DNA of 64,000 bases, taken from positions 1,881,394 to 1,945,393 of the forward strand of contig NW_021167080.1 of assembly GCF_003711515.1 (NCBI RefSeq), in the 5' to 3' direction. The notes beneath the pieces were generated by a model. It was not told where the DNA came from and did no database searches. It saw nothing but the letters and a program-made list of their open reading frames with translations. The DNA is from Sodiomyces alkalinus F11. Its lineage: Eukaryota; Ascomycota; Sordariomycetes; Glomerellales; Plectosphaerellaceae. Positions 35,190 to 47,000 of this stretch are shown piece after piece (position 1 is the stretch's first letter; each line of letters opens with the position of its first letter). A program made the translations under genes and the position numbers.

Positions 35190-35348
35190 TACAGTGAGTG
35201 AGCAAAAGTTTCGGGATAACCCAAAGTAGAATGCTTCGAACCTTTTAGGGACCACTTGCTTCTATTAGGGCAAAAACCATATTATATTGCAAAAGTAACG
35301 AATTACTGGATCTTTGAAATGTACCGAAATTATTGCTCACCCACTGTA
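35190..35348. mobile_element. MITE copy 1, Tc1/mariner type, TA duplications
   Basis: A 155-bp element (35,192-35,346) flanked by TA on both sides. Terminal inverted repeats of about 23 bp begin CAGTGAGTGAGCAAAAG on the left and CAGTGGGTGAGCAATAA on the right. There is no coding capacity. A nearly identical copy lies at 49,086-49,244 in the same orientation; the three visible differences are all transitions. TA target duplication and this size fit a non-autonomous Tc1/mariner or pogo derivative. Confidence 0.85.
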
Positions 35349-35998
35349 GCTTATAGGATCCTTGGACTCCTATTAGTACCTAAATGTCCAAAGCAAGCGT
35401 ACGAATACTTGGGAGCGACAACTTCACATCTGTTCACGGTATTAGCAATCAGTATTTTCTTTCTCCCTAATTACAGTCATGGATATGGACAATGGACAGA
35501 AGCCGGCGTTGGGATACTATTAAGAATACAAACTAACAGACTACTAGGGATAGTAGAGAAAGATATATGATACCACAACCACTGACCAGACTCAAGGCCG
35601 TGACATCTCCTGATCCAGTGATGACAGTAAAATCCCTTGAATCCCCCTAGCCATTCAGGGATGAGGCATTCACTCCGACGAGTGCATTGGAAATGCTGGC
35701 CGCGCCCAGGTCCGCCAGCACGGAGAGCATAATCTTGCAGTCGACAACCTGACATGATCCTTGCTCAGTTTTTACCCTCGCGGCCACATCCAAGTTGGCC
35801 TCTTCCTCGTATTGATCTGGGAGTCTTCCCCACAAATGGCTTTGTCCGGGCTCTACCGCCCGGGTCGGCGTTTTAGGAAGGGCACATTCTGACTACTGGC
35901 CCGCGCCGGCGTCAGGAAGGTATCTCCGGTCCGAATATCTTAGGTCTTTTGTGAGAATATGGATGTTCAGGGGGACTTCAGAATGCTAGGTGTGGAGT
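35349..35998. other. Intergenic
   Basis: No supported gene. A short minus-strand reading at 35,647-35,835 (62 codons) has a protein-like composition but no recognised motif and lies beside the MITE. Confidence 0.4.
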
Positions 35999-36352
35999 CT
36001 AGGACGTGGACGGTGACGGTGACGGTGACGGTGACGGATGCCCACGTGGTTGGCTGAGAAAGACGTGAACGGCTAGCACGAACATGACGACGATGGAGAT
36101 AATGATGAGCACACCGATGCCCCATCCGCGGAGGCGACACCTGGTGGGACGGGCGCGGGGAAGCGGCGAAGGAGAGCGGCGACCTTGAAGGGCGAGTTCT
36201 CGTCCTCCCGCTTCTACTCCTATGGCTCCCTTCTCGGCGTCCGAAAGGGATCCACCTTGGCTCTTTTTGGATGGTTTGATGCCGGAGACCCTCGGACCCA
36301 AGAGGAGGGCGGGTAGATTGGTAGCCAAAGCAACAGGGCCGGAGAGGATCTT
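35999..36352 (-). CDS. Possible small single-pass membrane protein, 5' exon missing
   Basis: A reading of about 118 codons on the minus strand follows a candidate acceptor (TTCTAG at 36,353-36,358). It is basic and Ser/Pro-rich, then carries one strong membrane segment (WGIGVLIIISIVVMFVLAVH) and ends in an SPSPSP tail encoded by a GACGGT hexamer repeat. The layout suggests a membrane anchor near the C-terminus. It has no ATG in frame, so a 5' exon or a different gene model is needed. An overlapping reading in another frame from an ATG at 36,383 is the alternative. No family recognised. Confidence 0.3.
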   Translation of the reverse strand, partial: KILSGPVALATNLPALLLGPRVSGIKPSKKSQGGSLSDAEKGAIGVEAGGRELALQGRRSPSPLPRARPTRCRLRGWGIGVLIIISIVVMFVLAVHVFLSQPRGHPSPSPSPSPSTS

Positions 36353-38040
36353 CTAGAATGAACTTCGGTGATGCAGAGGACATGGAGCGTCGATGGATGG
36401 GCAAGGTGTACACTGGACGGAGTCCATTGCGATGGCGCGGGTGTGGCGGGTCTGACGTTAACCCGGTCTCTGAATGTCTTGATTTTTCCCTTTTTTCTTC
36501 TTTTTTTCCCTTTGAAGATGCTAATTAGAAGTTCAATAGTGAAGACTATTTGATGTTTGAGGTTGCAGAGAACAGGAAGCAATGGAGGAGCTAGATGAAA
36601 TGACAAAAGAAGCAGAGGACGAAGAGGACGAAGAGGAGAGGTGAAGAAAAGAAGAGTGCTCGCTTCTTTCGCGGTTTTCCTGTTGTTTCCCTGTTTGTTG
36701 TTTCTCTAATGTGGCGTCTGTGGCTGGAACCTGAGGCTGTGCAGCCCGGTTTCTCGGCCGAGAGGAACGTACAAGTTCTCCGTCTCATTCAACCTCCCAT
36801 CTTCACTTCACTTCACCTCTGTTCATCTTTTCAATTTCTTCATTTTCGCATTCTTTCTCATCATTCTCCAGTTTCAAACAATGCTATTGCCACGCTGTTC
36901 TACTGTGGCAACTATCTAAAACAATAGGCCGGACCGATTTGTTTGCCTTGCAGAGCCATGTTTTGCATCTTGTCTCAAAACACAACACAACGCGTTGAAG
37001 CAACGCTGCAACGCAGCAACACCCTGGGACATTAGCGTCATATAGACACTTAGGACAGCCCGTTTTCTGCCCGGTCTTTGTCTCATTTTAGAACACGCTA
37101 ATCGTGTATCTACGATTCCTTACAACCGTTGAGTGACCTTTGAAACTCCCTTGCTGTTGGCAGTCCTTTCAACGAACAAGGCCATCCTGATGGCCAGATG
37201 TCTTCTACGCCTTGTTTATTGATATCTCCACGTTCCCAGTCCGACTCAAACAACGCTCCAAGACATCTGAATACCACCAGGAACATGAATACCGGGAATC
37301 CTGGCAATGTCGTAACCCGATCGTAAGCTTACTACCTAGCACACGGCGTCTGGTATCCCACCTGGCCACTACCACGAAGATCGAGTTTTCGGACGGCTCA
37401 TGGGCTGCACGCGACTCCTTTGGAACTTTCACATCATTAGACACTTCAACCGTCATGGTTACTGCTGATGTGTCTGTGTCTGCAACATGCAGGCAAGCCA
37501 CAAACCCTGCGCAACTCCTCCCATGCCCAGCATTTCCAGCTGCCGGTTAAGCCGAAGTCTTCAAACCTTGAACACTTCCGGTCTTGACACGCCCTCCTTC
37601 AGATATCTTTGTCGAGCCATGGTATATCAGAGAGCTTCTGCTAGCTCTGCTCAGAAATTTGCGAACCTGGCTAATCGCATCTCATCAAAACGTCCTCCAC
37701 GGTCTTGCCAGCGTTCTCGTTAGAAAGTTACATGTACGACTTGCACCGCATTCTCTCCACTTCAGCTTGCTTCCCCCTTAGCTTACTGTCCCTTAAACAT
37801 GTTCTTCCAATGTCGTCCGAAGTCAAAATCACACATGCACGTTCTCTCCCCGTCCAGGCCCGACTGCGTACGTCATGGCTGCACCCGGAGAGCGCTCCGA
37901 TGCGAGTCGAAGTCCCAGGGCCAGCAGCTACTGTCGCTCCACTGCAAAGATCGTCAGTTGCCCAACACTTAGCGCCTCCTCCACTTCAAACCCAACTGAC
38001 CTCATTACAAGATGCCTGTCGTTTCAGGCTAGGTGGTGTT
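36353..38040. other. Intergenic, no gene seen
   Basis: This stretch has only short open readings on both strands, none protein-like. It includes T/C-rich tracts near 36,480-36,515 and 36,800-36,870. Confidence 0.45.
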
Positions 38041-39033
38041 ATGTGCCCCAACGCCAAGGACCCGGGCCCATCTCGGTTCTGCGAGGATCGTGAGTGCACC
38101 GCGAATTTNNNNNNNNNNNNNNNNNNNNNNNNNNNNNNNNNNNNNNNNNNNNNNNNNNNNNNNACGAAGAAACTAGAAAAGCTGTACTGACTCTCGTCCA
38201 GACCGTCGATGCCACGCCGAGAGCTGCACCCTCCCACGGCTATGTGCCGACATCAGCCAGGACTGGGCCTACTGTCAAAAGCGTACGCCTTACCCGCTCG
38301 TTCTGGGGGATTTACATTTACAACATTTGGCTCCACTGCCAAGATACATCACAGACAGCTAACAAAAAGACCTCCCCCCGATAGATACTTGCTTTCTCGA
38401 AGGCTGTAATCTCAAGCGTGCCGCTACCTCCAGCATGTGCAGCATCCACACACCCACCTGTCTCATCCCGGACTGCCACGAGATCCGATCCGACCAGGGC
38501 CTCTACTGCCTCTCCCACAGCTGCTGCGCCAAAGACTGCGGAAATGTCATAAACGGCGGGAGCTGGTGCAAGCTTCACAAGACGTGTAAAGTCGAGGACT
38601 GCACGCAGCCGCGGGCTTCCCTGCCGGCACCCCGACCGACATTGACGACCGCCACAGACGCAGATGGCATCGGAGGAAGCCTCCCGAAACATTACGACTT
38701 TGAGGTTTGCTGGGACCACATGCCTTCCCGCTGCCGGCACCCGGGCTGCTCGGCCACCCTCGACCGGGACGCCACCCCGGGCGTCCTGTTTTGCAGTGCG
38801 CACGAATGTTGCTTCCCGGGATGCCACGCCCCTGCCCCTGCCGCTGCCCCTGCCGCCCCCGGTGATGCCGGACCAGGAGGAACAGGTGCAGGAAGGGGAG
38901 GGTACTGCGATGTGACACACGCGTGCGCGGTGGCTGGGTGCGCTGCGCCGCGGGCTTCGGATAGCGCTCTGTTCTGCGGAGTCCACCATGCGGCGATGCT
39001 GCGCGAGGCGTTGGCCGCTGCGGCAGAGCAACA

Positions 39034-39083
<50 letters not shown>

Positions 39084-39355
39084 TACGTGGCGGCACATAT
39101 GGGACCCCGACGGAGGAGGTGCTTTCGAGGCGGTTGCGCGAGGAGAGGGATCGGTTGGAGGCCGATATGCGCTTGCGGGCCACGAGGGCTTGGAGGGACG
39201 GCATCCCTTTCACCACGGCTGCCGGGTGGGTGCCCGGGCAGGTGCAGGCGTGGGGTAAGGGGGATGGGAGTGACGAGGATCGAGAGAGGGAAAGGGAGAG
39301 AGACAGCGGGATCGGGACGAGTCCCCAGTCTTCGGACAGTACTGTGGTGATTTGA
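38041..39355 (+). CDS. Cys-rich zinc-motif protein, 5' part interrupted by gap
   Basis: The secure exon starts at 38,434/38,435 (ATG at 38,435) and runs to the stop at 39,355. It holds repeated modules of the pattern C-x3-4-C, then (Y/W/F)C-x2-H-x-C, for example CLIPDC, YCLSHSCC, WCKLHKTCKVEDC, FCSAHECC and FCGVHH, suggesting at least five zinc-binding units. A poly-Gln run (CAG repeat 39,027-39,081) and a charged C-terminus rich in Arg/Glu/Asp follow. Upstream, just before the N gap (38,041-38,108, MCPNAKDPG and FCEDREC) and just after it (38,185-38,280, RCHAESC and YCQK), the same pattern appears in other frames, so the gene probably has earlier exons partly lost in the gap. The acceptor CTCCAG precedes the main exon. 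Function unknown. Confidence 0.6.
38109..38163. other. Assembly gap (55 N)
   Basis: An unknown-sequence run interrupts the 5' part of the Cys-rich gene. Confidence 0.99.
39027..39081 (+). repeat. CAG repeat encoding poly-Gln
   Basis: About 18 Gln codons, mostly CAG, lie between the last zinc module and the charged tail of the Cys-rich protein. Confidence 0.9.
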
Positions 39356-39884
39356 GCGGACGGAATGATACGAAGGAAAATCCGATGGGCGGTTTGGAGA
39401 GGCGCCCGGCGTGTTTGTACCTGAGATGTTGCTGATTCAAATACTAAAATACACCGAGGAGTTTGTCTTGAATGGGTAGATGGTTGAGATGTATTATGTT
39501 GATTGTCTGGACCTACTCTACGATAACGTGATACAGATCTAAATTGGGTGATATGCATATGCCTGGCTCGAAACAAAGCGGCAGATGAAGAAAGCTAAAC
39601 GAAGTGAATGTATGAAAACGCCCCCCTCTCTTCACATCTCCCCTAATCCCCCTCTATACAACCTCCGTCAGGCCTGTGGAACGTGAACCGGAAAGGATTC
39701 AAAAGTCGGAGACCACCCCACCTCCTGACACCTCATCTCCCTCACTGCAACTCGACTCCCTAATCCACCAAGCAAACCGCCTCCTCCGCCTCCTCCGCCT
39801 CCTCCTCCTCCTCCTCCTCCCCCCCCTCGGAGGAACAACATTATCGCACCTCTACACTCTCACGAGTCATGCTACTCTCGCTGT
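39356..39884. other. Convergent intergenic region
   Basis: This lies between the 3' ends of the Cys-rich gene (+) and the ZIP gene (-). It contains a CCTCCGCCTCCTC-rich tract at 39,779-39,830. No gene is visible. Confidence 0.5.
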
Positions 39885-41805
39885 TCAAGCCCAGGCACCC
39901 ACAAGGCTCATACCAAAAGCACCCAAAAATACAAGCAAGCAAGCAACAACGCGCTTCTTCCCCCGCAGCACCCGCCAGCTCTCGTCGCTCAAGAAATCCT
40001 CCGCCAGCAGCTCCACAAGCGAAGCAAAGACGAGCAAGCCGGACGAGATGGCATTCATAGTCCCGACGAGAACGAGCCCGAACTCCGAATCCGGGTCGTA
40101 CATCGCATGGGTGGCGATGCCGATGGCCTGGCCCACGGGCGTCGTGCAGCCGTAGGCCAGGGCCATGAGCCACGGCTGCACGGCGCCGTCGTGCCAGGCA
40201 ATGTCGGCGATGCGGGAGCCCAGGGCGAGCCCCTCGAAGGTCTGGTGGAAGACGATGGCGATCAGGAGGACGACGAAGCCGGAACCCGTCGAGACGGCGA
40301 GGGTCATGCCGATGAAGATGCTGTGGAAGAGGATGCCGACCTCCAGCATCACGCATTGCAGGATCGCCTTTTGGTGTTTCTGGGCCGGCGTCAGGATGTA
40401 GCCTGGGTAGGCGTGGCAGCTCCCGCCGCAGGAGTGGGGGGCGCCGACGTCTTGGCGCTCCTCGTCGGTGGTGGTTGTTTCCTTGAGCGCGCTGTGGGTG
40501 GGGGTCGAGTCGTTCGCTGCTGCGGTGGCGGTGACGGCGGGATCTTGGTTCCGTGAGGTGATGGAAGGGTGGCGGTTGAGACGGGAGAGGGTTCGGCCGA
40601 GGCTTTCGGAGGCTCCGACACGACGACTCGACTCCTTGATCGGCGGGGCTGGGGCTGGGGCTGGGGCTACAACGGTGGTAGTAGTACCGGGGGCTGCAGC
40701 AGCATCTCCGGCGGCGGCGGCGGCAGACTGGGAAGGAATATAATGGCGGGCGGGCTGGAAGATCATCTCGATGATGGAGACGAGAAAGACGGCGGCGAGG
40801 GCGATGGCGCCGGGCATGGCCGGGTAGTCATCGACCCAGAAGCTGGAGAGACAGGGGTCGCCGAGGAGGATGAAGCCGGTGGGGAGGAGGTGGACGAAGG
40901 CGGTGGCGATGAGGACGCCTGTGCCGAAATGGCGGACGGCGAAGAAGAAGGCGGGCGGAGCGCGGAGGAAGGGGAAGCGCTTGGCGATGAGCGGGAAGGC
41001 GCAGGCGAGGAAGGAGACGGCGATCATGATGAACAGGGCGCCGACGTGGAGGGACAGGTTGTACTCGGCCGGGTCGACGGCGCCGGAGCCGCAGGTGGAG
41101 CGCCTGGCCAGGCGGGTGATGGGGGTGGGGCTATCCAGGCCAGCATGGTGTGTGCTTGTGCTTGTGCTTGTGCTTGTGCTTGTGCTTGTGCTTGTGCCGT
41201 TGATGGTGGAAGCGGGCGCGATGACAGTGGTCGAAGGGGAGAAGGCGCCCAGAATACGGAAGTAGGAGAGAAGGGCGGAACACGCCAGGACGGAGGCTGT
41301 CCAGGAGATCCAACGCCAGACTGCAGCCAAGCGAGAGGCTCGAGCAGGCTGTTGATGGATCATGGCGTGTGGACGAGGTTGGTCTGCACCACCAAACCCG
41401 TCCTTGACCGGGGGATGGGAACCTACGGATTGCCGTCAGGGAGATGTCAAAGATCAAAAGAGGAGTAGAATAGTAGTAGTTGCACAACAATTGCACAGCC
41501 AATTGATGAACAGGAATGGTAGTGATATGTATGCTAAGGTGGTTACACTCACTGTCAAGTTCCCATCGTCCCGAAAGCCGAACACCGGGCGAGTCCGGGT
41601 CGAGTTGGGGATAGGTCAGATGGTCCATCTTCTCCGAACTTCCTTCCAAGCAGGCATCGCCCCTGCCTCCGTGACGACGGGCGCGAGCATTGACGGCACC
41701 GTTCAGGTCTTCACGGGTAGTGAGATCGGCGGCGAGGAAGGGCGGATTCTGGTTCCATTCCGGGTGTTCGAGAGGGTCGTCGTCGGTGCGAGATGGGCAG
41801 TTCAT
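39885..41805 (-). CDS. ZIP-family zinc/iron transporter
   Basis: Exons (minus strand) are 41,805-41,553 and 41,383-39,885, giving 583 residues. The downstream exon alone is open from an ATG at 41,363, but a good donor (ACA then GTGAGT) and acceptor (GTGCAG) join an 84-residue N-terminal segment starting MNCPSRTDDD in frame, so I prefer the longer form. Eight membrane segments are visible, three before and five after a long variable loop of Ala, Thr, Ser and His. The metal-site helices carry HSIFIGMTL and HQTFEGLALG, the ZIP signature His, Gly and Glu residues. The luminal N-terminal part carries a Ser-Thr repeat from the hexamer run at 41,147-41,196. ZIP proteins move zinc (sometimes iron) into the cytosol; substrate and plasma-membrane location are inferred. 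It shares a 2.2-kb divergent promoter with the ABC transporter. Confidence 0.88.
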
Positions 41806-44024
41806 TGTGAGCGATTGGCCTTGGTAGCGGTGGTAGGGTTGCAGGGGCTGTCTATAGCAGACACATCAAGTCGAAGTCCTGAATGATGGTCTAGAGCGCG
41901 CCAAAGTCGGACCTGATGTGGTGATGCTGATGGTATGTTGGTGTATAGAAGAAAAGAATGGGAAGGGGGTGGCCCATATATTTGACTACCTTACTCAATA
42001 CCTGGGTAGTAATTACGTGTACAAGTTTTACCCGCACCGAACAAACGATCATCACGAAAATTCGGCGGGTCTCGAGCGTAACTCGGTCGTACCTGCCTTT
42101 CTCTGACGTCGAGAAAATAAGGTACCGAGTTGCTTCAGGTAAGGTACCTTATTACCTAAGGTAGGTATAGGGCTAAGGGGCTAACAGGGTACGTACTTCT
42201 ACTTTCTGAATCATATGCTCAGCTACGTCTTCCACAAGCTTGGTGCGTTCCATTTGCAATTGCAAGTTCACAGGGTACCGTAGGAGTGGGTCTGTATCAG
42301 ACAAGGCCGGAGGGTGCTGATAGGTCGCGTAGTTTTTCTGGACATGGAGATTCCGCGGCGTATGTACGTGTACGAGGGGGTTTGACTTTATACGCCGTAA
42401 CCTGGTTGTATTTATCGGTTGTTATGTCTTAGTATGAAGACACAGTATGAAGACACGCGGCCGAGTCATGATCCGGCAAGTCCTTTTCCCACCGAGCCCG
42501 CTAAATCTCGTCCCGACACGATCATTACGATCACGAATCCCTCCCGCAGCGAGGGTGAACCGTCTAAGCCTCCAGGGTCTGCATGTTGAGCCGAAGCCCA
42601 TCTACACGATATAGTACAGGGCTATTGTAGACCCTTACTGGTCCATTATGTACAGCACATTACACGCTAGCGGCATCCTGCTAAGGCGATCTAACTTGCG
42701 CTGTGACCCTGAAAAAGGGGCAACCAAAATCTCCTTCGAGTGAATTTGACAAGCCCCAGGGTCACATTGTATGTAATTATGATTCCGGCAAGTCGTATCG
42801 ACCGCATTACGTACGTACGCCTCGACATGGCCTGCCCTTCTTGGTGGTGCATGATGTTGATCAACTGCAGCCGATTGATGGTGCAACATCGATAGGCCAT
42901 GGACAAGAAGCGGTTCATGTGGGCTCGTTCACTTTGAAACAATCATCTCTCTTCCACCTGCCTCCAACCCTGTTTATCTGTTACCATGGCCAACCAATAA
43001 TTCACCTGCATGCCGCAAGCTTTAATCGTCAACTGTTCGTGCTCCAATTTGCTCGGTAGGCGCGTTATCCGATTGCACCCAGAGAGAATGCCCAGCCAGG
43101 CTCCCCGTACAGTTTGATGACACCTACGATGATGCTGATGGTATGTTCGGTGGAGCCCACTTGACAGGTTAAGAAACCGGTATTCCGTACGTATCTGGCC
43201 AAGCGGCAAGCGGACGACCGAAAGAATCCGGGGAATTTCTCGTGCCGAAGCGTGATCCGTGGAGGAAAGTGCCGGGTCGAATCCGAGATGCCATGAAGTT
43301 CGGTTCTCGCAGGCTCCGAGATAACCCGAGTCAGGCTATCCGTACGGAGGACTGCAGCTACTTTACCATCTATCTCATTTGTGTTTTGGGTACCTACTTT
43401 TGTGCTTTGAGCAACCCCAAGGACGGGTACCACTACTTAGTCCGAACAATGTAATGATAGTGACAGAGGTGCCTTTCGTCCGGCAAGAGACTTGTCTAGT
43501 CGACTTGTCCAGGGTAGTCGACTTGTTCCATCCAACACCCACCCACCCACTAATAAACACACACACCGCTTTGTATAACCATCGCCATAAACCCCTTTTA
43601 TTCTTCCCCTATCCCGAATTTGAGCCTCACTTGCCCCTGAACTTCCGCTGTTGTCGTTCTTCAGCAATCTCGCATCAACAAAATGGTTCGCGACGTGCTG
43701 CGTTGTTACTAGGTACCCTGGACACTGTCCCGCCCAATGCACGTGCATGGTCATGTGCTCTCAATTCTCACTTTCCGCCCCCGCCACCACATAAATCATA
43801 AGTTCAGCCCCCTGCCAAAGTCAAAGCTTCCATGGCTTGATGTGAAGCCGTAAAGCACAAAACAACAGTCTCGCAAACACATCAACTTCTCAAGTACCGA
43901 GTACAGCTGGTCAAGTCGTGTCCGCTATCCACAATGTCATGACTTTAGGACATGGACGGCGACCTTGGTGAATGGAAGTGGGTGAAAGTTGAAGCCTCCC
44001 TCCCATCACCCACCACCCATCACC
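41806..44024. other. Divergent promoter region between ZIP and ABC genes
   Basis: This contains a GGTACC/CCTTA/CCTAAGGTA palindromic cluster at 42,118-42,166 and a repeated ATGAAGACAC motif near 42,433-42,456. The 5' leader of the ABC gene includes an ATCACCCACCACCCATCACC stretch just before its start. No gene is visible. Confidence 0.45.
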
Positions 44025-47000
44025 ATGAATCCGTTCCCCCAGGACCAACAGACCTTCCCATCCATGGCTGACGGGACTGCCGATTCGGAGCTGTTCGCTT
44101 TTACCAATTCGAAACATGGCGCCCTACATCAGATCACCTGGGGTCCCAATCTCCAGATTCTCCACCGTCTTAACGGGTCCTCTGACTCCTCCCGTTCCCT
44201 CTCATCACCTCGACCTCAGCATCGGTCCCCTGGTTTCGTCCCCAGCACCGACTCGCAGTTGGCCAGCATCAACGTCGACTACGTCGCTATCGCCCAAGCC
44301 GCTATCGCCGTCTTCCTCCTTCTGGCCGTTATTCTACGGCCCATCTGCCCTCCAGCCCCTCAGTGGTGTAGTCCTTTTGCCAAGGAAGAAGTGGAAGAAG
44401 CACAAGACCAAGAAGAAGAGGACGACTCCGACGACTCTGGCCCTGGATCACGCCGCTGGACCGTTCGGACTTTTTGGATCGTCCATCTGGCAGTCGTTGC
44501 CATTGTCGGTCTCGCAGTCAGCCTGACTTCCGTCCTGCTACCGCCTCAGGACCCCATCAAGCTGATCCACTTGATCCCATGGCTCATTGCTGCCCTCATC
44601 ACCGCCGTTCAGCGCCCGACAAAGACCCCCAAGACTCTCTTGGCTCTTTACACCAACGTCTTTGCCTGCCACCTGGCTCTCCTCGAGGCCTCTAGGAGGG
44701 CCCTCGAGCCTCTGGACCCGCTTACCGTCGTCCGTACCATCCTCTCCTTTGCTGCCCTAGTCGCCGTCCTCCTGATGCCCATGAGAGACCCGAATCTCCC
44801 GGCGAAAGGAATCGCACATGCAGCCGATGTGCCCACGCGGGACTGCCGAAGCCCTGAAGACAACTTGAGTCTGTGGCAATTCATGACCGTCTCCTGGATG
44901 AGTCCGCTGATCGCTCGGGGTACCAAGACGCAGCTGCACGACGAGGATGTCTGGCAGCTGCCCTACGAATTCCAGCACAGCAGGCTGCACATGCTCTTTC
45001 GGGATTTGCAGGGTACGGTGATGAAAAGGCTTTTCCTGGCTAACGGCCTGGACCTTGTCACCATCTGTCACCTCGGCCTTCTCGAGTCGGCTGCCAACTT
45101 GTCCGTCCCTCTGTTGTTGAAAAGGCTTCTCCAGTCCATCCAGGCCGGGCCCCATCACACGGAAGCCTCGCTCCTCTTCGCCGCAGCCATCCTTGCCGCG
45201 CGTCTCGTTGCTTGCCAGTCATCCGTCTTTACCCTCTGGTTCTCTCGACGGTGCTATGAGCGATCTCGCGGCGAGATGATCACGACCATTTACGCCAAGA
45301 CCCTCTCCCGCAAATCTTTCGGACAACAACCCCCGCCCAACCATCCGTCCACCACCACCACCACCACCGCCCCAGAAAAGGCGTCGCAGCAGCCCGCAAC
45401 GACCGGCAAGATCCTCAACCTCATGCGCAGCGACGTGTACGAAGTCGCCCAGCGATTCTGGGATTTCCCCCAGCTCGTCACCCGGCCCCTCCAGTTCGTC
45501 TTGTCCTTCGCTCTCGTCTGGCAGCTCCTCGGCTGGCCCTGCCTCCTCGGCCTCGCCTGCGTCACCCTCGCCCAGGCCCTGCACGGGCTCGTCATCCGAC
45601 GGCTCATCGCGTCGGAACGTCTCCGCAGGATCGCCACCGACGACCGCCTGCAGGCCACCTCGCAGTTCGTCGAAGGGATCCGCCACCTCCGCTGGTACGA
45701 CTGGCAGTCCAAGTGGCTCGACCGCATCGCCGGCACCAGGCAGCGCGAGCTCGACCAGCGAATCGTCACGGGCCTCTGGCGAGTCGCCATCTCCACCGTC
45801 AACGTCGCTTCGGCCACCTTGTTCCCCGTCGCCACCTTCTTCGCCTACACTTTCATCGCGGGCCGAACTCTCCGGGTCGAAGTGGCGTTCCCTGCTCTCC
45901 AACTCTTCACCATGCTCGAATCCAGCTTCAAGGAACTGCCCAATCTGATCACCGTTCTGTTGAATGCGTCGGTCGCCATGGACCGGATCGAACAGTTCAT
46001 GACGGAGCCCGACAAGGACGAACCTGCAACGGACGGATCGGGCCAGGCGGCGAGGACCCCCGGCATCGAATTCAGGAACGCCTGGTACAAGTGGCCTGGC
46101 ACAGATGTTCCGGTACTGCGAGACCTCTGCCTCGATTTTCCCCCTGGCCTCAGCGTCGTATTCGGAAAAGTCGGATCCGGCAAGTCGGCCCTGCTCCAAG
46201 CCATGCTAGGGGAACTCGACCACGTCAGGGGCGATGCCTCCCTGCCGAACGATGCGGTGGGCTACTGCGCCCAGCTCCCTTGGCTTCAGCACATGAGCAT
46301 CCGAGACAACATTCTTTTCTCGGCGCCCTACGACCCGGGCCGGTACGCACGCGTCCTCGACGCCTGCGCGCTTCGGCCCGACCTGGCCAGCTTCAAGCAC
46401 GGGGACCTGTCGGACATGGGGGAGAACGGGATAGGCCTGTCGGGCGGACAAAGGGCACGCGTCGCCCTCGCCAGGGCCGTGTACAGCTACTCGCGCGTCT
46501 TGTTGCTCGATGATCCCCTCGCGGCCCTGGACCACAACACGGCCGAGTCGATCGTCCAGAAGCTTTTCAGGGGTCCTCTGGTCGAGGGTCGTACGGTTGT
46601 CCTTGTTACGCATCGGGTCGATCTGTGTCTTCACCTGGCGAATCGGTTGGTCGAGTTGGAAGACGGCTGGGCTCGCGTCCTCGATTCCGACGAGGCGTCC
46701 AGGGAGGTGGCCAAGTTTCTACGACGGGAGGAACGAGAAGAAGTTGCTGCTGCTGCTGCTGCTCCTGCTGCTTCGACCGCCCACGACGATCAACGGCCAT
46801 CGGGACTGGATGACAACCAAGAGGAGGAGGAGGAGGAGGAGGAGAAAACGGTGCCTGACAAATTCATCGAGGAGGAGCACCGCCGCGACGGTGGGGTCAT
46901 GCTCTCCGTCTACTGGACGTACATCAAGGCCGGAAAGCTGAGGTGGTGGGCGGCTTTGATCGTTGTCTTCGGTCTCTACCGTTTCGGCAGTCTTCTCAAC

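Noticed and set aside
35256..35570. Coding reading over MITE copy 1
   Set aside because: The same start occurs in MITE copy 2 but diverges beyond the element end, so it is not a conserved protein.
42700..43450. Short readings of about 120 codons in the ZIP/ABC divergent region
   Set aside because: Both strands give similar lengths and no recognisable motif.
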